Source: CBCPNA01 sp965120415 (lineage in GTDB: Bacteria > Bacillota > Clostridia > Lachnospirales > CAG-274). Taken from it: a stretch of DNA of 14,631 bases. This document shows positions 1 to 7,530 of the stretch, one piece after another. The stretch is taken from assembly GCA_965120415.1 (NCBI GenBank), contig CBCPNA010000025.1, forward strand, positions 1 to 14,631. The letters are read 5' to 3'. The notes under the pieces are model-generated. The model was not told where the DNA came from, did not search any database, and saw only the letters and a program-made list of their open reading frames with translations. The position numbers and the translations under genes are program-made. Every line of letters begins with the position of its first letter. Position 1 is the stretch's first letter.

Positions 1-51
1 GCAGAGTTTACAAAAATAATACTAGAAGTGTATGAACTTATAAATGAATAA
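1..51 (+). CDS. 3' end of an upstream gene (partial)
   Basis: Frame 1 is open from the first base to a TAA at 49-51 and encodes the tail AEFTKIILEVYELINE. The other two forward frames hit stops within this stretch. A rho-independent terminator begins a few bases after the stop, which supports this being the real end of a gene on the + strand. The 16 residues look like an amphipathic C-terminal helix. They are too few to identify a family, so no function is proposed. The terminator separates this gene from the chaperone unit downstream. Confidence 0.6.
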   Translation, partial: AEFTKIILEVYELINE

Positions 52-56
52 GCAAG

Positions 57-82
57 AAAAGACGGAGATTTCCGTCTTTTTT
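57..82 (+). terminator. Rho-independent terminator of the upstream gene
   Basis: AAAAGACGGA at 57-66 pairs perfectly with TCCGTCTTTT at 71-80 around a GATT loop, and the T run continues to 82. It starts 5 nt after the stop codon at 49-51. The stem has a GC-rich core and a U tail, which is the classic form. Confidence 0.9.
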
Positions 83-125
83 GTTTGTTTAAATATATTA
101 CTAATAAACTTAGCGTAATTTATAT

Positions 126-154
126 TTGCCTATAGTTAAAATTTATGATATAAT
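126..154 (+). promoter_or_regulatory. Promoter of the chaperone operon (sigma-A type, extended -10)
   Basis: The -10 is a perfect TATAAT at 149-154, preceded by TG at 146-147, which makes an extended -10. A -35 TTGCCT lies at 126-131 (4 of 6 matches to TTGACA) with a 17-nt spacer. Transcription should start near 161 and leave a leader of about 95 nt before the first gene at 256. I see no CIRCE inverted repeat and no convincing CtsR direct repeat around it, so heat-shock control by HrcA or CtsR is not supported. The promoter looks vegetative. The assignment rests on consensus matches only. Confidence 0.75.
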
Positions 155-190
155 ATAAAAGACTTAAACATTGTTTTAATATAGTAGTTA

Positions 191-209
191 AAGTTATATT
201 TTATAACTT
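191..209 (+). promoter_or_regulatory. Small hairpin in the operon leader
   Basis: AAGTTATA at 191-198 is complementary to TATAACTT at 202-209 around a TTT loop. It lies inside the predicted leader RNA (about 161-255). A weaker outer pairing of 161-168 with 208-215, with one mismatch, competes with it. The stem is all A/U except one G-C pair, so it is weak. It could tune mRNA stability or be a chance product of the AT-rich sequence. No riboswitch class is recognisable, and the leader contains no ATG. Confidence 0.3.
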
Positions 210-255
210 AAAGTCAAAATATCACAACTATACTCACATACAAGAAGGGTTAATT

Positions 256-1434
256 ATGAATATGGAAAATATGTTTGAATATCCTCTTCCTCAAATACAG
301 GTAGATACCCCTAAGATTACAATAAATATAGCAGATTTTAAAATAGGACATATAAATATAAAAAATATAGGGGGAGGGCAGTTAAACGGCAAAATTATTT
401 CTAACACATCTTGCATTATATTTAAAAACAAAGAGTTTTCATCCAACGATATTTTGCTGGAATATGAGGCGGTGCCTTCTATATACACAGTAGGCGACTT
501 TATAAAAAGCGAAATAATAATAATATCAAACGGAGGAGAAGTATTAATACCAGTTTTTATAAACATAACTAACAGGGCTTATATATTATGTGAAGATATA
601 AAAATATATTCTATAAAAGATTTTTATACATACTTTTTGGAAAAGCCAAAAGAGGCTATAAAAATATTTACATCTTTTGATTTTATATTATGGCTTAAAA
701 AGATAAAATTTGAGCATTTAGATATTTTAGAATTTTTTTTAAAAGATTCTAACAAATTAAGAGCTATAGATAATTTTTTTATTATAGCTTTAAATAAAGA
801 AAGGGCAAGCTTTGATTTTATCCAGACTTCATTTAAATTTAAATATTTTGATACATCAGAAGATAATATAATAGGTACGATACCTATCAAAATAATTAAA
901 AAAGGCTATTTTGAAACAGACATTTTTTTGCAAAATAATAGAGAATGGCTAGAGCTTTCAAAAACTAAAATAACAAGTAATAATTTTGATACAAATGGGC
1001 TTTTTAAGCTGGATTTTAAAATTATAAAAAGTAAGCTAAAAAGTGCTTTTGAACAAGACAAAATATTATTTAAAGATTTTGAAAAAAGTGTTCTTATAGA
1101 AGTATACAAAAAACAACCTCTTGAAATAATTTTTGAAACAGACTTTTTTAAACCACAAGAAAGGGCAAGCTTTAAAATAATAAATAATCTAGGTAAAGAG
1201 CTGCTTATAAGTATTGCCCCTAAAGATGCTTTTTTAAAATTTGAAGGAGAAAATTATTTAGTAGGAAAATATTCTGAAATATATTTTGAGCCAAGGCTTT
1301 CTCCTATAGCAAAAGCACAGTTAGATTTTTATAAAAAGCCATATATAGAAACAAAAGTTTTAATAAAAGCCGATATAAACGGCAAAATATTTACGTTTAA
1401 TAAAAAAATCTTTGTTGGTAATAGCCTTATTTAA
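256..1434 (+). CDS. Beta-rich protein resembling the N-terminal part of DUF5717
   Basis: This 392-residue protein is the first gene of the operon. An SD AGAAGGG at 243-249 sits 6 nt from the ATG, which favours this start over the ATGs at 262 and 271. Residues about 5-107 look like an Ig-like beta domain of alternating hydrophobic strands, including IGHINIKN and a segment ending FINIT. A helical stretch follows (about 115-200), then a second beta-rich region (about 205-390). There is no signal peptide, membrane segment or catalytic motif, so it is probably cytoplasmic. The arrangement 'FEYxxPxI..., short beta domain with GGG..GxI, GD..., SNGGE..xPV' matches what I recall of the N-terminus of DUF5717 proteins, which are usually single chains of about 1200 residues. 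Here that protein appears split, with the next gene carrying the rest. The role is unknown. A scaffold or client adaptor for the neighbouring Hsp70s is inference. Confidence 0.75.
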   Translation: MNMENMFEYPLPQIQVDTPKITINIADFKIGHINIKNIGGGQLNGKIISNTSCIIFKNKEFSSNDILLEYEAVPSIYTVGDFIKSEIIIISNGGEVLIPVFINITNRAYILCEDIKIYSIKDFYTYFLEKPKEAIKIFTSFDFILWLKKIKFEHLDILEFFLKDSNKLRAIDNFFIIALNKERASFDFIQTSFKFKYFDTSEDNIIGTIPIKIIKKGYFETDIFLQNNREWLELSKTKITSNNFDTNGLFKLDFKIIKSKLKSAFEQDKILFKDFEKSVLIEVYKKQPLEIIFETDFFKPQERASFKIINNLGKELLISIAPKDAFLKFEGENYLVGKYSEIYFEPRLSPIAKAQLDFYKKPYIETKVLIKADINGKIFTFNKKIFVGNSLI

Positions 1435-1443
1435 GGAGTTTTT

Positions 1444-4095
1444 ATGGAAAACATTATTTATAAAACAGAACAATTATACAATAACAAAAAAAATAAAACA
1501 AGACTCTTGATTTTAATAAACAGATACTATTTAGCATTTTTAAACTATGAAGATAATATATATTTAGAAAAGGCTTACTCTGCGATAAAGCTTTATTTAG
1601 AAGAAAACAAATCAGACCTTGACATGATTTTGGCTATATGTTTTTTTGCCTTTAAAAAAGATGATACAAAAAATGCAAAATATTATTTAGATATTATAGA
1701 AAAATTTAAAAAATATTTAAAAAATGTTTCTCCTATCAAATATGCATTTTATATTTATTTATTATTTCTTGAAAAGGGCAAAACATCAGCAAAACATATA
1801 AAAACGTTGACTGCTCTAAATAAAGAAAAGCTTAAAGAAATAGATATTATAATTTTAAATATAAAATATGAATCAGGTACGCTAGAAAGAGATAGCCTAG
1901 AGATTTATAAAGATTTTGGCAAAAATTCATTTTATTTAAACCTAGTTTTGTACCAAATATTTAATAAATCGCCAAAGTTTTTAAGTTTTAACAAAACTAT
2001 TTTTAGCAATCATATTAAATGGGCATACAAAAATAGCCTTGATATAACAAATTCTATGAATAAATATAAAAAATATATTGATTTTGAACCAAAAGATAAT
2101 TTATTTAATATTAATTTTTACAAAAAATATAATTCTGAATTTATTTTGGAAAAAATCTGCACAAAATATATTTATGAAAATATATTAACAGAGCATGCTC
2201 TTTTCTTTTATAAAGAGGCTATAAATAGGCAACTAGATATAGAAAATCTAAACATTAGATATATAAAAGCTTGCTACAAATTTAATTTTGAAGAAATACC
2301 TATATACCCTATAAAATGTATATTAAAAGAAAATGATTTAGAAAACGATTTAAGTGCATTTATTTATTACATTATGTTAACAAACAATAAATATAAAATA
2401 TTAGCTTTAGAAAATAAAGAAAATATTTTGCAAAAGGGCATCTATTTTTTGGAAACAAAATGCGTAGGCAAATATTATTATGCTATTTATAAATATTTGC
2501 TTCTCAACCTTGAACAAAGCCATAATCAGCTTAAAAAACAAATAATACAAATGCTTTATCCTATTTATTATAGCTATGATATAACAGTTTTTAACAGAAA
2601 CGCAAAATTTATTTTTATCAAAGATAAAGAAATAAATACTATACAAAAACACGAACTAATAGATAGTAAAGTAAGCTTAAAAGCTATATCAGATAATTTT
2701 TATTATTACATATTTGATTATAAAAATAAAGAAATTTTACATAGCGAAGTTAAAATAGAAAAGGTAATAAATTCTACAAGTACAAAAATTAGTATTAATT
2801 TTTTAGAAAATGGTTATAAAGATAAATACACTCTCATAAATTCTGCTAAATATTTTCTAAATTATGAAAAACTTACAATCGAAGAAATACAGTTTTTTTT
2901 AGAAGTTTTAAAAATAGAAGATTTAGCCCCTAGCTTTAAAGCTAAAATATTACAGCTTGTTGGTAACAACTATTTTTACAATAATGATTATGAAACAGCA
3001 ATAAAATATTATAAAAATGTTTTAGATAAGGATATAAATTATAAATATATAGATAATATTTTAATATGCTATATAAAAACATTGCATCATGAAAACGCAA
3101 TAGAAATTATTAAAAAAATGTCTCATCTAACATCAGAAAATGTTTTATACACTTGTTTAAAAACATTGACAGAAAGCGATAAATTTGATATACAGCTAGT
3201 GCCTTTTATTTATGAAATGTTACTAAAAAGCAAAATAGATAACTTATTTATAGATATAGTAATAAAACATTATAAAGGTTCGCTTAAAGAATGGATACAG
3301 CTTAGAAATATCTTGAAAGAATCAGGTATGCTTAAAAAACAACTAGATGAGCTTATTATAAAAATAACAATATATACACATAACCTAAATAAAGAAAGTG
3401 AAATGGTGTTTATAAGCTTTTATGCTTTTAATAAAGAAAATGATACAGCAAAAATCTTTTTAGAATACTGTATTTACGAAGGTATTTTTAATAAATATCA
3501 ATTTTTAGAAGATACGGTAACTCTTATAGAAGATATATTTTTTAAAACAAATGATAAATACTTAGGCTATTTGCTAGCACATATTTATTTAAATAATGGC
3601 TATGACTTAATACAAAAAGATGAAATTTTGGCAAAAATAATATCTGATATGGAAAATAATGGTATTAATTTTGAAATATTTGAAAAAAATAAAGACAAAT
3701 TTAAAAAATATCCGTACATTTTTAAAAATACACCATTTATCCATAAAATGCCCCCTAAAAAAGAAGTTTTTATGCACTTTAGAGTATCAAAAGATGCCGA
3801 GTTTAAGCGTGTTAAAATGAAGTATTTTAAATTTGGGCTTTATATATGCGTTATACCTACCTTTTTTAACGAAGAACTAGAATATTATTTTGAAGAAGGT
3901 ATAAGCACAGGTAGCATTTATTCAGAAAGATATTTGTTTAAAAATACATTTAAACAAGTGCTAGATATAGACGATGAATATTTTAAAATAAATAACGGAC
4001 TTATATACAATTTTGAGGGCAAATATCATTTATTACACGATTTGATAGAAAAGCATATTTTAAAAGAATATGCATTTAATGGTAAAATATTATAA
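1444..4095 (+). CDS. Large helical/TPR protein resembling the C-terminal part of DUF5717
   Basis: This 883-residue protein starts 9 nt after the first gene. Its SD TAAGGAG (1432-1438) contains the previous stop codon, so translation is probably coupled. Most of the chain is predicted alpha-helical and rich in Lys, Ile, Asn and Tyr, in the style of helical repeat solenoids. The clearest TPR-like unit is at about 507-540 (GNNYFYNNDYETAIKYY). A short beta-like stretch at about 395-440 interrupts the helices. From about residue 769 there is a beta-rich C-terminal domain. It contains PTFFNEELEYYFEEG followed by a helical tail ending GKIL, which resembles the recalled DUF5717 ending 'LFFGEELQYYI-EE ... 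KLF'. Together with the upstream gene (392+883) the total is close to a full DUF5717 protein. No enzymatic motif is visible. A protein-protein interaction scaffold is the likely role by inference from its fold and neighbours. Confidence 0.75.
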   Translation: MENIIYKTEQLYNNKKNKTRLLILINRYYLAFLNYEDNIYLEKAYSAIKLYLEENKSDLDMILAICFFAFKKDDTKNAKYYLDIIEKFKKYLKNVSPIKYAFYIYLLFLEKGKTSAKHIKTLTALNKEKLKEIDIIILNIKYESGTLERDSLEIYKDFGKNSFYLNLVLYQIFNKSPKFLSFNKTIFSNHIKWAYKNSLDITNSMNKYKKYIDFEPKDNLFNINFYKKYNSEFILEKICTKYIYENILTEHALFFYKEAINRQLDIENLNIRYIKACYKFNFEEIPIYPIKCILKENDLENDLSAFIYYIMLTNNKYKILALENKENILQKGIYFLETKCVGKYYYAIYKYLLLNLEQSHNQLKKQIIQMLYPIYYSYDITVFNRNAKFIFIKDKEINTIQKHELIDSKVSLKAISDNFYYYIFDYKNKEILHSEVKIEKVINSTSTKISINFLENGYKDKYTLINSAKYFLNYEKLTIEEIQFFLEVLKIEDLAPSFKAKILQLVGNNYFYNNDYETAIKYYKNVLDKDINYKYIDNILICYIKTLHHENAIEIIKKMSHLTSENVLYTCLKTLTESDKFDIQLVPFIYEMLLKSKIDNLFIDIVIKHYKGSLKEWIQLRNILKESGMLKKQLDELIIKITIYTHNLNKESEMVFISFYAFNKENDTAKIFLEYCIYEGIFNKYQFLEDTVTLIEDIFFKTNDKYLGYLLAHIYLNNGYDLIQKDEILAKIISDMENNGINFEIFEKNKDKFKKYPYIFKNTPFIHKMPPKKEVFMHFRVSKDAEFKRVKMKYFKFGLYICVIPTFFNEELEYYFEEGISTGSIYSERYLFKNTFKQVLDIDDEYFKINNGLIYNFEGKYHLLHDLIEKHILKEYAFNGKIL

Positions 4096-4111
4096 CCAAG
4101 GAGGAATATTC

Positions 4112-5788
4112 ATGGGTACATTAGGGCTTAATTTAGAAAGAGGATTATTTTTAGGAATAGATTTTGGTACAACAAATTCTGTTGTTAGTATATATGATTT
4201 TAAAGAAGGCGAGATACAAACAATACCTATAGATGGTAGCAACATTTTTCCTACTGCTATACAGTTTGAAACAGACTTAGAAGACGATACAAAGCTTTCA
4301 AAAATATTTGGTATGCAAGCAAAAGAGGCGGCTATGATATATCCACAAAGCACCATACTTTCTATAAAAAGATATTTAGGCTTGGATGAAGATATTACAA
4401 TAAATGTAGATGACAAAGAGTTTAAATTTACGCCGACACAAATAGCAGGAGAAATACTAGCTTATTTAAAAAAGATGGCTGATGAATACGCAAGAGAAAA
4501 GCTAGATTTATCAGGAGAATTTTCAGGCTGTGTTATAACGGTGCCGGCTAATTCTACAGATAAACAAAAAAAGATGACAAAAGAGGCGGCTGTTTTAGCT
4601 GGCTTTGATGAAGAAAGCGTATATTTAAGGCTAGAACCAGCAGCAGCTGCTATTAGCTATGCTGTTAATGAAAGAAAAGATAAAAAAGTGCTTGTATATG
4701 ATTTTGGTGGTGGTACATTTGATGCTTGTATATTAGAAATAAAAATGGATGAAAACGAAGAGCCTAACATATCTATTTTAAGCACATATGGTGACAACAA
4801 CTTAGGGGGAAACGATATAGACAAAATTTTGATGGACATGATATATGAAGAATTTAAAAAAATAACAGAGGGAGAAATAGACCTTTTTGACGAAAATTTA
4901 GATGATGGTGTTTCTAAAAGACAAAAAAAAGTTGCGCTTGTTAGGCTAGCGCAAATAGCAAATCAGGCAAAAGAAAGACTTTCACAAACAAAAACAACAA
5001 AAGTTGTATTAGCACCTTTTATACAAGAACCAAAAATTGTAAACATAAATATGGAAATATCAAGAGAAGATTTTTTAAATTACAAAAGAATAAACAAACT
5101 TAACGATACAGAAGAAGTTTTTGCAAAATTTGAGGGCAAATCTATAGTGGATATAATAGATATAACATTAGATTGTGTAGAAAAGTCTTTAAATGCTGCT
5201 AATGTGAAAGCAGAAGAAATAGACGAAATATTTTTAGTTGGCGGAAGTTCGGCGCTACCTATAGTTTATGAAAAAATAAAAGAAAAGTTTAATAAAGAGC
5301 CGTTTAAATCTAAAATAAGTCCGGCGCTAAGCATATCAAGAGGGGCGGCTTACTATTGCAACATGATTATGATGCCTACTATCAAAGGGCCTATTGTTCA
5401 TGAAAAAACAATACATCCTTTAGGGCTAGAAATAGCCGGTAGGAGATTTATGGAAATTGTTAGAGCAGGGCTTGATATACCAAAAGAAAATCTTGTTATA
5501 GAGGCAGAAGAGCCTTTAATTACTAATTTTGATAATGTAAGCAGTATGGCTATTGTTGTTTATGAAAATACGCTACCTGGGCAAGATGAAAAAGATACCC
5601 TTGTTACAAAAGATGGTATGAAAAGGCTTGCTGGCACATCTTTAAGAGGTATACCAATGGCCCCTAAAGGTGAAGAAAAGGTTAAAGTCATATTCACGAT
5701 AACACAAGATAATATGCTAAAGGTTACGGCAAAAAGTATGTCCGACGATGGCGTTGTAACAGAGCTATCTGTAGATGAGCTTTATTAA
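4112..5788 (+). CDS. Hsp70 family protein A (lidless)
   Basis: This is an Hsp70-type ATPase of 558 residues. The start is ATG 4112, because a full AAGGAGG (4098-4104) sits 7 nt upstream. An earlier in-frame ATG at 4070 lies inside the preceding gene and has no SD. Phosphate-1 is GIDFGTTNS (15-23), SIKR is at 84-87, the EPAAAA segment matches the DnaK NEPTAAA region, phosphate-2 is DFGGGTFD (197-204), LGGNDID follows, and the adenosine motif is VGGSS (376-380). All ATPase elements look intact. After the nucleotide-binding domain (about 1-420) a beta substrate-binding domain runs to the end, with LRGIPMAPKGEEKVKVIFTI resembling the SBD-beta core. The DVLLL-type linker and the helical lid are missing, so the chain is shorter than DnaK (about 610). 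It is a paralogue rather than the housekeeping DnaK. It is followed directly by the GrpE-like gene, its likely exchange-factor partner. Confidence 0.93.
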   Translation: MGTLGLNLERGLFLGIDFGTTNSVVSIYDFKEGEIQTIPIDGSNIFPTAIQFETDLEDDTKLSKIFGMQAKEAAMIYPQSTILSIKRYLGLDEDITINVDDKEFKFTPTQIAGEILAYLKKMADEYAREKLDLSGEFSGCVITVPANSTDKQKKMTKEAAVLAGFDEESVYLRLEPAAAAISYAVNERKDKKVLVYDFGGGTFDACILEIKMDENEEPNISILSTYGDNNLGGNDIDKILMDMIYEEFKKITEGEIDLFDENLDDGVSKRQKKVALVRLAQIANQAKERLSQTKTTKVVLAPFIQEPKIVNINMEISREDFLNYKRINKLNDTEEVFAKFEGKSIVDIIDITLDCVEKSLNAANVKAEEIDEIFLVGGSSALPIVYEKIKEKFNKEPFKSKISPALSISRGAAYYCNMIMMPTIKGPIVHEKTIHPLGLEIAGRRFMEIVRAGLDIPKENLVIEAEEPLITNFDNVSSMAIVVYENTLPGQDEKDTLVTKDGMKRLAGTSLRGIPMAPKGEEKVKVIFTITQDNMLKVTAKSMSDDGVVTELSVDELY

Positions 5789-5814
5789 TACAAATTTTAT
5801 CATGGGAGAAGTTT

Positions 5815-7521
5815 ATGAGCGAAACAGCCCTTAAACAGGAATTTGAAAATTTTTTAGAAATATATCAAAATAGAAAATTACAATATTTTGAAATTCTAAA
5901 AGAAAATGTGATTTTGCAAAAAGGCAAAATAAAAAATGCTATGCTAAATAATTTAACAAAACAACTTAATACACAAAAAAGTTTTGCCTTGTATGATGAA
6001 AATATTTTTGAAATTTATAGCGGTATTATAAAGCATTATAAATTATTTTTAAATAAATATTTTAGCATTAAAGATAAATTAAATGAAAATCTTCAAAAAA
6101 ATTTAAAAGGGCTTATTTCTGTATTAAAAAGTCAAATTAGCTTTTTTGATGAAAAAGATGCCTTTGATACTAACCCTATTTCAGCAGAAAAAAAGCAAAT
6201 AATAGCAACTTTTTTATTTAATATTTATAAAGATATAGAAAGCTTTATAAAAATTTCTTTTGAAGATTTAATAAAAGAAGATGAAAATCTAGATAAGCTA
6301 GATGAACAAAAAATAAAATTAGCTTTTATCAAATATTTAAAGCAAAAGCTTGTATCTTGCTATGAAGAAAATATGAAACGCTGTTTTAACAGCATAAATG
6401 ATGTAGATAATAGAAAAGATATAAACTACTACAGCTATATACTAGATAAAGAAAGAGAAATTTTAGCGGCTATAGTTAAAGTACAGATAACTCCGTTAGA
6501 ACAGCTATGCATAGACGATACAGAAAAGGAGCTTATACAATTTGCATTAAAGCCTATTATAAAAATTTATCAAGTTTCTAGCAACCAATTTGCACGGCAT
6601 TTAGAAAATATTAAAACTATTAACCCTAATATAGAAATAAATATTAAAGACGATATAAAATATATAGAAGATATTTTATATGGTATATTAGATATAGATA
6701 ACAATATGCAAAGTTTTTATACATTGCTTGAAAATGTTTTAAACAAAATATTAAAAGCAGAACAAAAAAGCTTTACCAAAAAGTTTATTGTATTAAAAAA
6801 AGATATTGTTAGAGCTAAAAATGTATTTAAATATTTATACAGTCTTTTTAAAGAGCTAAAAAGATTTATAAAAGACAATATGCAAAATTTTGAAAATACT
6901 CCATTTAAAGATATTATTAACGGTATTTATGAAAGCGTTAAAATAAAAATAGAAAATTTTGAAGAAAATAGCGTATTATTTCATGAAAAAATAAAAAATA
7001 TAAACAGTATATTACAAGATATAGATAATTTTAATTTATTTAAATACGATATAGAGCAGATTTTTGAAGAAGGGCTAGACTTTGATTTTGATAAATTTTA
7101 CAGCTATATTACAAAAAATGTATTTAACAATAATTTTAAAGATTTTATTGACTTATATAACAATTTCCAAAAAGAAATATATAATTTAAATAAAGACATT
7201 ATATTATTTGAAGTTATAACATTTGAAGAAATTATAGATTATTCTGTAATTAGGCTTAGAGATAGCCAGGAGGATATTATTAAAAATCTTGTTTTGCAAA
7301 TAGATAATCTAAATTTAAAAATAAAAGTATTTTTAAGCGAAAATTATATATTTGCAATAAACCCAGAACCACATACAGTTTTTAACGCTAAAGAGCATGA
7401 GGTTTTGCTAGCAGAAAAAAATGAGCTTTTTAAAAAAGGCGAAATAATAAAAGTTGTTAATTGTGGATACAGAATAAAAGATAAAGTCATTATACGTGCT
7501 AATGTTATAGCGGCAAAATAG
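5815..7521 (+). CDS. Giant GrpE-like protein: long helical region plus GrpE C-terminal beta domain
   Basis: This 568-residue protein has its SD GGGAGA at 5804-5809, 5 nt before the ATG. About 500 residues are charged, helical and coiled-coil-like with no recognised motif. The last ~50 residues look like the GrpE beta-wing that contacts the Hsp70 nucleotide-binding domain: F at 523, HEV at 528-530, then GEIIKVVNCGYRIKDKVI (542-559) and R-A-N-V (561-564). Compare the GrpE pattern 'F.P..H.AV ... G.I..V.Q.GY.L.DRVIRPA.V.V'. Ordinary GrpE is about 180-210 residues, so this is a greatly expanded version. The likely role is nucleotide exchange factor for the Hsp70s on both sides. The long helical part may dimerise or bind the scaffold proteins. 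The GrpE assignment comes from motif reading and is fairly strong for the C-terminus, while the N-terminal role is unknown. It has no signal or membrane segment. Confidence 0.8.
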   Translation: MSETALKQEFENFLEIYQNRKLQYFEILKENVILQKGKIKNAMLNNLTKQLNTQKSFALYDENIFEIYSGIIKHYKLFLNKYFSIKDKLNENLQKNLKGLISVLKSQISFFDEKDAFDTNPISAEKKQIIATFLFNIYKDIESFIKISFEDLIKEDENLDKLDEQKIKLAFIKYLKQKLVSCYEENMKRCFNSINDVDNRKDINYYSYILDKEREILAAIVKVQITPLEQLCIDDTEKELIQFALKPIIKIYQVSSNQFARHLENIKTINPNIEINIKDDIKYIEDILYGILDIDNNMQSFYTLLENVLNKILKAEQKSFTKKFIVLKKDIVRAKNVFKYLYSLFKELKRFIKDNMQNFENTPFKDIINGIYESVKIKIENFEENSVLFHEKIKNINSILQDIDNFNLFKYDIEQIFEEGLDFDFDKFYSYITKNVFNNNFKDFIDLYNNFQKEIYNLNKDIILFEVITFEEIIDYSVIRLRDSQEDIIKNLVLQIDNLNLKIKVFLSENYIFAINPEPHTVFNAKEHEVLLAEKNELFKKGEIIKVVNCGYRIKDKVIIRANVIAAK

Positions 7522-7530
7522 GTGATTTTT

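Noticed and set aside
210..230. CtsR-like half-site AGTCAAA in the leader
   Set aside because: The second half of the tandem CtsR operator is absent, since the following bases match poorly. A single heptamer is expected by chance here.
291..566. Minus-strand open frame of 91 codons, and similar ones inside the later genes, the longest being 129 codons at 10712-11101
   Set aside because: They lie entirely inside well-supported + strand genes with clear SDs and protein motifs, and they have no SD or recognisable protein features of their own. They are by-products of AT-rich coding sequence.
4070..4111. Upstream in-frame ATG for Hsp70 A adding 14 residues
   Set aside because: It overlaps the end of the preceding gene and has no SD, while ATG 4112 has a full AAGGAGG at 7 nt.
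5802..5834. ATG at 5802 just before the GrpE-like gene
   Set aside because: It is out of frame, encodes only about ten codons before TAA, and overlaps the SD of the true start at 5815.
7522..7530. GTG start for the DUF5716-like protein adding 3 residues
   Set aside because: The GTG is itself part of the AGGTGA sequence that serves ATG 7531, and nothing SD-like lies upstream of it.
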